Assembly: GCA_029863035.1 (NCBI GenBank)
Contig: JAOTWH010000002.1
Location: 1-32,050, forward strand
Direction: 5' to 3'
DNA length: 32,050 nucleotides
Origin: Acidimicrobiia bacterium
GTDB lineage: Bacteria; Actinomycetota; Acidimicrobiia; UBA5794; JAOTWH01
Under the pieces are notes generated by a model that saw only the letters and a list, made by a program, of their open reading frames with translations, searched no databases and was not told the DNA's origin. Shown piece after piece: positions 1 through 9,110 of the stretch (its first letter is position 1; each line of letters opens with the position of its first letter). The translations under genes and the position numbers were made by a program.

Positions 1-1577
<1,577 letters not shown>

Positions 1578-1581
<4 letters not shown>

Positions 1582-1922
1582 ACCTTGACCTCTGTGCCGC
1601 AGTTGGGACAGGAAGCCACCTCGATGTCACCAACGAAGAACTCGAACTCACACTCGCTGCACTGCACCTCGTTGGGAGGGGCGGCGGCCTCTGGCTGGAT
1701 GCCAGGTGGCTCCGGAACGACGCCTTGCGCGCCTGGTGTGATCGGACTCGTGGGAGTCGACGGCGCCGCGGGCGGGGCGGCCGACGGCGGAGTCGGGGAC
1801 GGTGCCTCGTCAGTGCTCCGAGGAGCCGCGCTCACCTGGTTTATGGCTCCACAAGTGGGACAGGCGTGGCGCCCCTCGCCCGGCGCATCGAACTCGGTGC
1901 GGCAAGCGCCGCAGCGGACCAT
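1578..1922 (-). CDS. small protein with two zinc ribbons joined by a Pro/Ala linker
   Basis: About 114 residues. An N-terminal ribbon has CGAC followed by CPTC (C-x2-C ... C-x2-C). A Pro/Ala/Thr/Ser-rich low-complexity linker of about 45 residues follows. A second ribbon at the C-terminus has CSEC and CPNC. This is the geometry of two treble-clef/rubredoxin-like zinc knuckles. I do not recognise a named family. It lies between a membrane-anchored unknown and the mutase gene with start/stop overlaps on both sides (TGATG upstream, GTGA downstream), so the three are almost certainly co-transcribed and translationally coupled. ATG at 1922 is preferred because of the TGATG junction; GTG at 1925 is also possible. 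A role supporting the mutase is conceivable from position only. Confidence 0.8.
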
Positions 1923-2344
1923 CACGTCGCCTCCTCTACTGGATCGCCCACGGCCCCTATGTCCACCAGGTAGCTCTGCTCGTAGTGGAGAACCTCGATC
2001 ACATCCTCGAGCCGATAGTCGTACCCGGCACCGGAAGTCTTCCCAATGATGTAGACGATGGCATCGTCGCTACCTGCTACCGGCGATGGGTTCTCGCTGT
2101 GGTCGCGAGGAACATCGAGGCCTTGCAGGTAGCGGACCTCCCACTCCAGTATCCGCAACACGTCGTCGGTGTCGAGCCGAGACATGGCTCCATCGGACAA
2201 CCTTGCGAACACGAAGGGCACGGCCTCTTCTATCACGTACACCGCGCTGAGGTCGGGATGTCGACGGGTCTCTTGCCAAACCATCGCCGCCACGATGAGG
2301 AGGAAGAATCCGAACAGCACCACGCCTATAGCGAGCAGGCTCAT
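1922..2344 (-). CDS. membrane-anchored protein of unknown function
   Basis: 140 residues. Residues 1-22 form one hydrophobic segment (SLLAIGVVLFGFFLLIVAAM), which reads as an N-terminal anchor. The remainder is a soluble acidic domain with alternating strand and helix patterns (VLRILEWEVRYLQGL, DAIVYIIGKTSG, VIEVLHYEQSYLVDIGA). I do not recognise the domain. It is the first gene of the three-gene unit leading into the acyl-CoA mutase and overlaps the next gene by one base (TGATG). The ATG at 2344 is the only start that keeps the hydrophobic segment at the very N-terminus. Confidence 0.75.
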   Translation of the reverse strand: MSLLAIGVVLFGFFLLIVAAMVWQETRRHPDLSAVYVIEEAVPFVFARLSDGAMSRLDTDDVLRILEWEVRYLQGLDVPRDHSENPSPVAGSDDAIVYIIGKTSGAGYDYRLEDVIEVLHYEQSYLVDIGAVGDPVEEAT

Positions 2345-2375
2345 AGGGGGATGCTACCGACACCCCTGGATGGCT

Positions 2376-2564
2376 CTACCTGTGGTCGCCTACCTGGCGC
2401 ACCAATCGCCACATGACCGTCGCCGGGCCCTGGTGAGGACAGATCGGTACCAATGATCCCTGAGACAAGAACACCTGGTGCCCATGGGTATCGACGTACC
2501 AGCCGTCGACAGGTACAGGCTGCCCGTTGTAGAAAACCACGGGTGTGGCTTTGCGTGGTGCCAT
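2376..2564 (-). CDS. possible small protein, 62 residues
   Basis: Minus-strand ORF from ATG at 2564 in a gap with no other gene. The middle of the protein has the rhythm GQPVPVDGWYVDTHGHQ ... SLVPICPHQGPATVMWRLV. This recalls the layout of short YjzC-like proteins (GxPxPxxGxY ... GxxxPPxPxxGxxWxLV); the likeness is by eye only. No clear Shine-Dalgarno lies before the ATG, and the ORF can be extended upstream to 2612. It is head-to-tail with the gene starting at 2344 and could be the first gene of that unit. It may also be a chance ORF. Confidence 0.4.
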   Translation of the reverse strand: MAPRKATPVVFYNGQPVPVDGWYVDTHGHQVFLSQGSLVPICPHQGPATVMWRLVRQVGDHR

Positions 2565-2629
2565 ATGACTGTATCGGCAGGGCCTTGTGGCCCCTTGAGG
2601 GTGCACCGCCAATACCCGAAAGTGGGCTG

Positions 2630-3190
2630 ATGCGAACAGCTACGACGTTCTTCGCCGTCCTCAGCCTGGCGGCTGGAGCGATCTTCCTTGCCTGGAGCGC
2701 CACCTGGCTCCTGGCGCCTGCGAGTGCAGGTGCTGCCCGACTCAAGGATTCGATAAAGGTGTCAATGAAGCCCTGGGCGGTGAGCTTTGCATGGGTCATC
2801 GCCACCACCGCCACCCTGGGGAGCCTTTACTACTCCGATATCGCGAACCTGGAGCCGTGCCGGCTCTGTTGGTACCAACGCATCGCCATGTATCCCCTGG
2901 TGGTGGTCTTGGGCATCGCGGCTCTGCGCCGTGATGTGGCGGTCCGCATATATGCAGTACCCCTCGCTGTCGTCGGGGCTTTCATCGCTGGGTACCACTA
3001 CCTGATCCAGTGGTACCCGTCGCTGGAAGGCGGCGCCTGCGGAACCGGCATCCCTTGCTCCAGCCCCTACATATGGCGCTGGGAGTTTCTCTCCATACCC
3101 TTCATGGCCCTGATGGGATTCTTGGCCGTTATAGCTTTGCTCTACTCGATCGAAAGGACGCCCCATGGCGACGAAATCCCGGACCAATAA
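2630..3190 (+). CDS. DsbB/BdbC-type disulfide-bond oxidoreductase, membrane protein
   Basis: 186 residues from ATG at 2630. The family passes electrons from a periplasmic or exported thiol oxidase to quinone. The core motif EPCRLCWYQRIAMYP (C77, C80) is the classic DsbB/BdbC loop-1 redox pair followed by the conserved WYQR. A second pair, ACGTGIPC (C137, C143), lies in the next external loop. Hydrophobic segments are at roughly 8-28, 50-68, 85-99, 106-124 and 155-178, one more than the usual four, because of an added N-terminal helix. If translation began at ATG 2764 the protein would have the standard four helices; I prefer 2630 because the upstream helix is well formed. Its 3' end overlaps the following thioredoxin-fold gene by 26 bases, which fits a redox pair working together in the envelope. 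Confidence 0.88.
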   Translation: MRTATTFFAVLSLAAGAIFLAWSATWLLAPASAGAARLKDSIKVSMKPWAVSFAWVIATTATLGSLYYSDIANLEPCRLCWYQRIAMYPLVVVLGIAALRRDVAVRIYAVPLAVVGAFIAGYHYLIQWYPSLEGGACGTGIPCSSPYIWRWEFLSIPFMALMGFLAVIALLYSIERTPHGDEIPDQ

Positions 3191-3809
3191 GCCCCCCCAA
3201 GCAACGCCGGCGAAGAAGCTTCCCATCGGCTGGATAGCCGGCGGCGTCTTGGCCGTGGCGTTGATGGTGGCCATGGTCCTTAGTTTCGGAAGCCTGGAGG
3301 ACGCCGCGCCAGAGTTCGGAGCTCCGGCAGTGACCGGGGACCCGCTTGCTCCCCTGCTGGGCGCAGGCGCTGACTCGGCCGTCGGCCAGCCGATACCTTC
3401 GGTCGCTGGGGCCGACTTCGACGGCAACGCTGTGTCGATCGGCCCGGACGACGGGGCGCAGGCGATCGTGTTCTTGGCCCATTGGTGCTCCCATTGCCAA
3501 GCGGAGGTGCCCGCGGTCCAGGAATGGATCGATGCCGGAGCAACTCCAGAGGGCGTGCGGCTGGTGTCGGTGGCGACCGCCATGGACGATACCCGACCCA
3601 ACTTCCCGGCGTCCGCCTGGCTCGATAGGGAGGGATGGACGCCGCCGATCGTCGTCGACGACGAGGCGCAATCCGTGATGCAAGCTTTCGGTGGCACGGG
3701 GTTCCCATTTTGGGTATTCGTCTCGGAAGACGGAACGGTGGCGGGCAGAGCCTCCGGCGAGCTCGGGGTGGACTCGGTGGCCGCCGCCTTCGAGTCACTA
3801 GCCCCCTAG
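3165..3809 (+). CDS. membrane-anchored thioredoxin-fold protein (TlpA/DsbA-like)
   Basis: 214 residues. There is a short basic cytoplasmic start, then one transmembrane anchor (about 22-41), then a linker and a thioredoxin fold. The active site is HWCSHCQAEVP (C108, C111), and the cis-proline stretch is GFPFWVF with a following EDG turn. The sequence predicts an extracytoplasmic thiol oxidoreductase tethered to the membrane. The ATG at 3165 lies within the 3' end of the DsbB-like gene (26-base overlap), so the two are probably translated from one mRNA, and the DsbB-like protein is the natural partner for re-oxidising it. Its C-terminal half is repeated almost exactly in the gene at 3992. Confidence 0.88.
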   Translation: MATKSRTNKPPQATPAKKLPIGWIAGGVLAVALMVAMVLSFGSLEDAAPEFGAPAVTGDPLAPLLGAGADSAVGQPIPSVAGADFDGNAVSIGPDDGAQAIVFLAHWCSHCQAEVPAVQEWIDAGATPEGVRLVSVATAMDDTRPNFPASAWLDREGWTPPIVVDDEAQSVMQAFGGTGFPFWVFVSEDGTVAGRASGELGVDSVAAAFESLAP

Positions 3810-3842
3810 CCGCGGACCACTTCTCGATTAGCCACTGAGAGC
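3411..3842 (+). repeat. 432-bp tandem duplication, copy 1
   Basis: This block matches 4364-4795 at a constant offset of 953 with no insertion or deletion. I count about 40 mismatches by hand, most of them in third codon positions. An 89-base run (3435-3523) around the CSHC active site is identical. The repeat runs 33 bases past the stop codon, so it is a DNA-level duplication and not only protein similarity. Confidence 0.92.
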
Positions 3843-3991
3843 TTTGCCCATGTAGGGCTCCTACATACGAGGACCCTCCGGGTCGCTTGAGGGAGGGCTG
3901 CGACTATCAAATAGCGAGGGAGGTGGCCACCAGGCCGCGCCGGACGCTGGTGTAGAGTCTGGCTGAGAAGGATCGGGGGAGGGGAGATGCT

Positions 3992-4762
3992 TTGAACTCT
4001 TGCTTGCCGGTCACTCCTGCAAGGCTGGGCGGCCGCCCTAACCGAGCTGGCCGGGGACCAATTCTGATCGTTGCGCTTGCGCTGGCAGCCACGGCGTGCA
4101 GCGACGATGCCGCGATAACAAGCATTGCCACCTCCACTTCGACCTCCACCTCGACCTCGGCAACAAGCGCCACAACTTTGGCAACGACTAGCACCGCAAC
4201 GACCACAACAACGCTCGCTCCTGAGTCAATTGCGCTTGAGGACGCAGACGTCTTGGCCGGCGCCGAGGTCGGCACCCCAAGCGTGACCGGAACTCTGCTC
4301 GCTCCACTGCTAAATCAACGACCAGACCCAGCCATAGGTGTCCAGATCCCGTCTGTCACCGGGGCCGATTTCGAAGGCAACGCGGTATCGATCGGCCCGG
4401 ACGACGGGGCGCAGGCGATCGTGTTCTTGGCCCATTGGTGCTCCCATTGCCAAGCGGAGGTGCCCGCGGTCCAGGAGTGGATCGACGCCGGAGCGACCCC
4501 AGACGGCGTGCGCCTGGTGTCGGTGGCGACCGCCATGGACGACACCCGCCCCAACTACCCGCCATCCGCATGGCTCGATAGGGAGGGCTGGACCCCGCCC
4601 ATCGTCGTCGACGACGAGGCGCAATCCGTGATGCAAGCCTTCGGCGGCACGGCTTTTCCGTTCTGGGTATTCGTCTCGGAAGACGGAACAGTGGCGGCCA
4701 GAGCCGCCGGAGAACTCGGAGTGGAGACACTTGCTGCCGCCTTCGAGTCACTAGCTCCCTAG
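3992..4762 (+). CDS. thioredoxin-fold lipoprotein, paralogue of the preceding gene
   Basis: 256 residues from a TTG start at 3992, which is preceded by a strong GGGGAGGGGAG. The N-terminus is a lipoprotein signal with lipobox LAATAC (C36). Next comes a Ser/Thr-only spacer made of TS and TT repeats (about 44-75), then a thioredoxin domain with WCSHC (C150, C153) and the FPFWVF cis-proline stretch. From residue 125 onward it is a near copy of the 3165 protein. Thus one redox domain is displayed twice, once on a transmembrane helix and once on a lipid anchor with a long flexible stalk. An ATG at 3987 lies between the Shine-Dalgarno and the TTG but opens only a two-codon frame (ATG CTT TGA). Confidence 0.85.
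   Translation: MNSCLPVTPARLGGRPNRAGRGPILIVALALAATACSDDAAITSIATSTSTSTSTSATSATTLATTSTATTTTTLAPESIALEDADVLAGAEVGTPSVTGTLLAPLLNQRPDPAIGVQIPSVTGADFEGNAVSIGPDDGAQAIVFLAHWCSHCQAEVPAVQEWIDAGATPDGVRLVSVATAMDDTRPNYPPSAWLDREGWTPPIVVDDEAQSVMQAFGGTAFPFWVFVSEDGTVAARAAGELGVETLAAAFESLAP
4133..4215 (+). repeat. low-complexity Ser/Thr-coding spacer
   Basis: Repeated ACC/TCG/ACA-type codons (for example TCGACCTCCACCTCGACC) encode an uninterrupted Ser/Thr/Ala stalk between the lipobox and the thioredoxin domain. Such tracts change length easily by slippage. Confidence 0.7.
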
Positions 4763-4795
4763 CCGCGGACCACTTCTCGATTAGTCACTGAGAGC
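4364..4795 (+). repeat. 432-bp tandem duplication, copy 2
   Basis: Second copy of the block at 3411-3842, in the same orientation. It includes the last 132 codons, the stop codon and 33 bases of shared 3' flank (CCGCGGACCACTTCTCG and on). The sequences upstream of the two blocks are unrelated, which is why one protein has a transmembrane anchor and the other a lipoprotein signal. Confidence 0.92.
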
Positions 4796-4852
4796 AGTCA
4801 AGTTTCGCGTTCTCCCTTGCCGAAGGACAGGAGGTAGCTACGAGGAGCTTGA

Positions 4853-6181
4853 GTGCGGAGAATCGGTGTCGTCCTGACCCTGGCCCTATTGGCTGGATCC
4901 TTTGCCGTGGTCCCCGCCTCCGCCGACCACGATGGGGTGCCCGAACCCGTTGTTCCCATCTACAACATGTACTTCCCGGTGTCCGGCGACAACCACTACA
5001 CCGACACCTGGCATGCCCCCCGCTCGGGTGGCAGGGTGCACCTCGGCACTGACATCATGGCGGACAAGATGGTCCCCATCGTGGCCGTGGCCGCCGGCAC
5101 CGTCGGCTGGATGCACAACGAGCTGGGCGGCAACTGTTGCGACATGGAGCTCAACCACGACGACGGTTGGTCCACCACCTACATCCATATGAACAACGAC
5201 ACTCCCGGCACCGACGATGGGCTCGGCTGGGGGTTCGCAGACGGCATTGCCCGGGGTGTCCACGTCGAGGCCGGCCAGATCATCGGCTGGGTTGGTGACA
5301 GCGGCAACGCCGAGTTGGCCGGTTCCCACCTGCACTTCGAGCTGTACCACCCCGAGTACGGCGCGATCAACCCTTACCCCCATCTGCAGGCAGCCACCGG
5401 ACTCGCCGAGCCGTTCCTGGGGCCAGATAAGCCGCCTTGCTCGGACGAAGCGGTGTGTGACACCGTGGCGTTCGTCTCGTCGGGCGCCGGCTACTACCTG
5501 CACCGCAACGTCGCTCGCAGCGCCGACGTCGATGTCTTCTTCTACGGCAACCCCGGTGACGTACCACTGATGGGCGACTGGAATTGCGACGGCGTCGCCA
5601 CCCCGGCGATGTACCGGCCAGAGAACGGCTTCATGTATCTGCGCAACTCCAACACCCAGGGCATCGCCGACGTCGACTACTTCTACGGCGACCCAGGCGA
5701 CATTCCGCTGGCGGGAGATTTCAACGGAGACGGCTGCGACACGCTCGCCATCTACCGACAGGACGAGGGCAAGGTCTACATCAAGAACTCGATTGGCACC
5801 GGCATCGCCGACATCGACTACTTCTTCGGCAACCCGGGAGACAAGCCGTTCGTGGGCGACTTCGACGGCGACGGCATCGACACCATCGGCCTCCACCGCG
5901 AGGACACCGGATTCGTCTACTTCTCCAACTCACACTCCGCAGGTGCTGCCGAGTCCGAGTTCTTCTACGGCGATGCCGGGGACAAGATCTTGGCAGGCGA
6001 CTGGGACGGGGATGGTGACGACACGGTGGCGGTTTACCGACCTTCCACCGAGATGCTCTATGTCAAGCTGACCAATGAACAGGGCGTGGCCGACTACTCG
6101 GTCGCGGTGGGCGAGTTCGCGGCGGCGCTGGTCGCCGGGCGGGACGAGCCCCTGACCGAGGAACCGCCCCCGGAGGCCTAA
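4853..6181 (+). CDS. secreted M23 (LytM-like) peptidase with C-terminal calcium-loop repeats
   Basis: 442 residues. GTG start at 4853 follows AGGAG. A Sec signal peptide (1-24, cleavage near PASA) leads to an M23/LytM-type domain with HLGTD (H63, D67) and HLHFEL (H159, H161), the zinc ligands of this fold. The family usually cuts peptidoglycan peptide bridges. From about residue 220 there are four repeats of roughly 50 residues built on 'YG(N/D)PGD-P--GD(W/F)-GDG-DT-A-YR', i.e. FG-GAP/VCBS-like blades with DxDGDG-type calcium loops and a second 'YLRNS-T-G-AD-DYFYG' half. The tail is acidic and Pro-rich. The same repeat module occurs N-terminally in the protein at 13842. The repeats may form a small propeller for carbohydrate or wall binding (inference). 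Confidence 0.88.
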   Translation: MRRIGVVLTLALLAGSFAVVPASADHDGVPEPVVPIYNMYFPVSGDNHYTDTWHAPRSGGRVHLGTDIMADKMVPIVAVAAGTVGWMHNELGGNCCDMELNHDDGWSTTYIHMNNDTPGTDDGLGWGFADGIARGVHVEAGQIIGWVGDSGNAELAGSHLHFELYHPEYGAINPYPHLQAATGLAEPFLGPDKPPCSDEAVCDTVAFVSSGAGYYLHRNVARSADVDVFFYGNPGDVPLMGDWNCDGVATPAMYRPENGFMYLRNSNTQGIADVDYFYGDPGDIPLAGDFNGDGCDTLAIYRQDEGKVYIKNSIGTGIADIDYFFGNPGDKPFVGDFDGDGIDTIGLHREDTGFVYFSNSHSAGAAESEFFYGDAGDKILAGDWDGDGDDTVAVYRPSTEMLYVKLTNEQGVADYSVAVGEFAAALVAGRDEPLTEEPPPEA

Positions 6182-6184
6182 CCG

Positions 6185-7300
6185 CTATAGACCGAGGCGG
6201 TCCGCCAGCACCCCTCGCTGGTAGCTGGGCTCACCGAACATCAACTCGGAGGTCTTGGCCCGCTTGAAGTAGAGGTGGGCGTCGTGCTCCCATGTGAAGC
6301 CGATCCCCCCGTGTATCTGGATGTTCTCCGACGCCGCGAAGAAGTAGGCCTCCGAGCAATATGCCTTGGCCAGGGGAGCCGTGATCGCCAGCTCCTCGTT
6401 GTCCTCCGAAGCGGCCCACGCCGCGTAATAGGCAGCCGAACGGGCCGACTCCACCTGAACCAGCATGTCTGCGCACTTGTGCTTTACGGCTTGGAAGGAA
6501 CCGATGGGCCGACCGAACTGAATGCGCTCCTTGGCGTATTCGACCGACATCTCCAGGCATCGCTCGGCGCCTCCAACTTGCTCAGCGGCCAGCGCCACAG
6601 ATGCCAGGTCGATCACCCTGGACAGCGTCGCCCAGCCCGAGCCGTCTGCACCGATCATCTCGTCGGACCTGGCTCCATCGAACATCACCTCGGCCTGTTT
6701 GCGGGTCATGTCCATGGTCTCGAGTCGGGTGCGAGAAACCCCCTCGGCATCGCCATCGACCAAGAACAGCGACACTCCGGCGCTGGTCCTGGCAGCAACG
6801 ATCAGCGTGTCGGCGGTGTGTCCGTCGACAACGAATCGCTTGGTCCCGTTGAGCAGCCATCCGCTCCCATCGGGGGTGGCGGTCATCTCGATGCCCGCTT
6901 CGTCCCATTTCCCCGACGCCTCGACCTGGGCCAGCGCCAACCGGCGCTCCCCCGATGCCACCTCAGACAGGTATTGCTTCTTTTGGTCTTCGGAACCGGC
7001 CACCAGAAGAGCGTTGGCCCCCAGGGCAACGGTGGACAGGAAGGGAGCCGCCAACAGCACCCGGCCCATCTCCTCCATAAGCACGATCAGCTCGACGTAA
7101 CCGAAACCGGCGCCCCCGTACTCCTCGGGGATGTGCATGGCCTGCCAGCCCTGCGCCGCCATCTCGGACCACAGGTCGGGGTCGAAGCCCTCATCGGTCT
7201 CCATCAGCTCCCTGGCCCGAGAGACCGGCGCCTTGGCCTCCAGGAACCCGCGCACCGAATCGCGCAGCATGTTCTGTTCTGGGGAGAAGGCGAAGTCCAT
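6185..7300 (-). CDS. acyl-CoA dehydrogenase family protein
   Basis: 371 residues, a usual length for this FAD flavoprotein family, which oxidises acyl-CoA thioesters at the alpha-beta bond. Visible landmarks: helical N-domain (FSPEQNMLRDSVRGFL), the IPEEYGGAGFGY motif near residue 60, the middle beta domain with LNGTKRFVVDG, and a C-terminal helical bundle with ERIQFGRPIGSFQAVKHKCAD and QIHGGIGFTWEHDAHLYFKR. ATG at 7300 is taken; GTG at 7306 is in frame two codons earlier. The preceding gene on the plus strand ends 3 bases from this one's stop, so the two are convergent. It is divergent from the LLM oxidoreductase across a 62-base gap, which may hold promoters for both. The actual acyl substrate is unknown. 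Confidence 0.92.
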   Translation of the reverse strand: MDFAFSPEQNMLRDSVRGFLEAKAPVSRARELMETDEGFDPDLWSEMAAQGWQAMHIPEEYGGAGFGYVELIVLMEEMGRVLLAAPFLSTVALGANALLVAGSEDQKKQYLSEVASGERRLALAQVEASGKWDEAGIEMTATPDGSGWLLNGTKRFVVDGHTADTLIVAARTSAGVSLFLVDGDAEGVSRTRLETMDMTRKQAEVMFDGARSDEMIGADGSGWATLSRVIDLASVALAAEQVGGAERCLEMSVEYAKERIQFGRPIGSFQAVKHKCADMLVQVESARSAAYYAAWAASEDNEELAITAPLAKAYCSEAYFFAASENIQIHGGIGFTWEHDAHLYFKRAKTSELMFGEPSYQRGVLADRLGL

Positions 7301-7362
7301 ATCCACGCAAAAGCTAGTGCGTTCAGGACTCCTAGCCTGCGTCGGCGACGGCGAGGAGACCC

Positions 7363-8289
7363 GTGGAATTCGGATTGATGATGGAGCCGCAGATGGGCAT
7401 GACCTACGCCGAACTGTCGGGCGCCGCCAAATGGGCCGAGGCCAGAGGCCTGGATGTTTTCGCCAGGGCCGACCACGTGTTCTCCTCGCGGGAAACGCCC
7501 CACGTGACAGAGACCTTCACCTCGCTGGCCGGCATCGCGCTGGAGACCGAATCCATCGAGCTTGCAGTCATGGTGACGCCCATCAGCTTCCGCCATCCCG
7601 CCATCATCGCCAAGTCGGCCGCCACCCTCGATGAGATGTCGGGTGGGCGCTTCCGCCTCGGGCTGGGGACGGGGTGGATGGAGCTCGAGCATGACGTCTT
7701 TGGCATGGAGCTGTGGCCGATGACCGAGCGCTTCGACCGCCTCGAGGAGACGCTCGGGTATTTGCGCGCCGCCTTCGCCGACGGCGCGGAGGGCTTCAAG
7801 GGCAAGTACTACAACCTCGACCAGATCGACGTTCGCCCCAAGGCAACCGGTGACCTGCCCATCGTGGTTGGTGGGTCGGGGCCCAACAAGACTCCGCGGC
7901 TGGCCGGCACCTACGCCGACGAGTTCAACATCGGCATCAAGGACCCCGCCACCCTCACCGACCGCATCGGCAAGGTGCGCTCTGCCGCCGAGGAGGCGGG
8001 AAGAGACCCCGACGCCATCAAATTCAGCGTGGCCAGCCCTGTGCTAACCGGTCCCGACCAAGCCGCCTACCAGGGTCGGCTGGCGGCATCGGCGGCGTCA
8101 CGCGACCGCACCCCAGACGAGCACGAAAAGGTCTGGAAGGACGCCGGTATCCCGGTTGGCACTCCGGATGCCATCCGCCAGGTCTTGGACGACATCGCTT
8201 CCGTGGGCGTGCAGCGCTTTTACATGCAGCACTTCTCCGGCCCCGATCTGGAGGAGTTCGAGGAGGTCTTCGACTCCCTGGGGGCGTAG
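7363..8289 (+). CDS. LLM-class (F420-dependent type) oxidoreductase
   Basis: 308 residues with the luciferase-like TIM-barrel pattern: an N-terminal strand MEFGLMMEP, DHVFSS, VMVTPISFRHPAIIAKSAATLD, and the signature SGGRFRLGLGTGWMELEHDVFG. Then come FDRLEETLGYLR, LPIVVGGSGP and a C-terminal 'QHFSGPDLEEFEE'. The family binds F420 or FMN and often carries out hydride transfers in actinobacteria. Which cofactor is used here is an inference from the lineage. GTG at 7363 is preceded by GAGGAG with good spacing. It is divergent from the acyl-CoA dehydrogenase. Confidence 0.9.
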   Translation: MEFGLMMEPQMGMTYAELSGAAKWAEARGLDVFARADHVFSSRETPHVTETFTSLAGIALETESIELAVMVTPISFRHPAIIAKSAATLDEMSGGRFRLGLGTGWMELEHDVFGMELWPMTERFDRLEETLGYLRAAFADGAEGFKGKYYNLDQIDVRPKATGDLPIVVGGSGPNKTPRLAGTYADEFNIGIKDPATLTDRIGKVRSAAEEAGRDPDAIKFSVASPVLTGPDQAAYQGRLAASAASRDRTPDEHEKVWKDAGIPVGTPDAIRQVLDDIASVGVQRFYMQHFSGPDLEEFEEVFDSLGA

Positions 8290-8354
8290 GCCGCCGCCAT
8301 CTTCGTGCCAACTTGCCCGTTCCTTACATGGACAGGCACCCTTAACCTGAGTTC

Positions 8355-9110
8355 ATGCCTGATGCTCCCCTGCTAGTCATCGACGACCTGCGCGTCTCCG
8401 TTGAGGACACCGAGATCCTCAAAGGCGTCTCGCTGACGGTGGACCGCGGCCGAATCCACGCCCTGATGGGCCCCAACGGATCTGGCAAATCCACCCTGGC
8501 CAACGTGTTGATGGGCCATCCTGCCTACAAGGTCACCGGCGGAACCGTCCACTACCGGGGCGAGGACATCGCTCTGTGGACCCCAACCGAACGGGGCAAG
8601 GCCGGCATGTTCTTGGCCTTCCAGTACCCAGAAGAGATCCCGGGGGTAACCGTCGTCAACTTCCTGCGCGCCGCCCTGTCGGCTCGCACCGGCACCGAAT
8701 ACACGGTGCTCGAGCTGCGCCTCCAGGTGATGGACGCCATGAAGGAGCTTGGCATGGAGTCGGAATTCGCCGACCGTTACCTCAACGAGGGGTTCTCGGG
8801 CGGTGAGCGCAAACGCAACGAGGTGCTGCAGCTCGCCATCCTCGAGCCGGAGCTGGCGATCATGGACGAGACCGACTCCGGCCTCGACATCGACGCCCTG
8901 CAGACAGTTGCCCAGGGCATCGAGAAGTCGAAGTCGCCGGAACGCGGCTTCCTGGTCATCACCCACTATCAGCGCCTGTTGGACTACTTGACGCCAGACG
9001 TTGTGCACGTGTTCGTCGATGGACGTATCGTCGCAACCGGCGATGCCGAGCTGGCAAAGCGCATCGAAGAGGATGGCTACGACGCCTTCAAGGAGGGGGC
9101 CCCGGTATGA
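8355..9110 (+). CDS. sufC: SufC, Fe-S cluster assembly ATPase (copy 1)
   Basis: 251 residues. ABC-type ATPase of the SUF system, which powers the SufB-SufC-SufD scaffold. Walker A is GPNGSGKST, the Q-loop is FLAFQYPEEIPGV (the SufC-typical QYP), the signature is SGGERKRNE, and Walker B plus D-loop is LAIMDETDSGLDIDA. The switch histidine is in ITHYQRLL. ATG at 8355 has no strong Shine-Dalgarno. Its last bases overlap the sufS start (ATGA), and sufU follows, so sufC-sufS-sufU form one operon. A second, divergent SufC is encoded at 18312. No sufB is visible in the window. Confidence 0.94.
   Translation: MPDAPLLVIDDLRVSVEDTEILKGVSLTVDRGRIHALMGPNGSGKSTLANVLMGHPAYKVTGGTVHYRGEDIALWTPTERGKAGMFLAFQYPEEIPGVTVVNFLRAALSARTGTEYTVLELRLQVMDAMKELGMESEFADRYLNEGFSGGERKRNEVLQLAILEPELAIMDETDSGLDIDALQTVAQGIEKSKSPERGFLVITHYQRLLDYLTPDVVHVFVDGRIVATGDAELAKRIEEDGYDAFKEGAPV

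Noticed and set aside
2762..3697. 311-codon minus-strand ORF across the DsbB and thioredoxin-fold genes
   Set aside because: Crosses two genes with clear motifs on the other strand; a smaller copy appears over the duplicated block at 4310-4636, as expected of a shadow.
3860..3935. CCCTCC/GGAGGG hairpin after the first thioredoxin-fold gene as a terminator
   Set aside because: Only six pairs with a 12-base loop and no T-run; too weak to list.
4886..5896. 336-codon minus-strand ORF across the M23 gene
   Set aside because: Its repeats are the complement of the calcium-loop repeats; no independent coding signal.
6275..7378. 367-codon plus-strand ORF opposite the acyl-CoA dehydrogenase gene
   Set aside because: Antisense shadow: the minus-strand frame has clear family motifs, while this one has none and is rich in Arg, His and Gly as expected from high-GC antisense frames.
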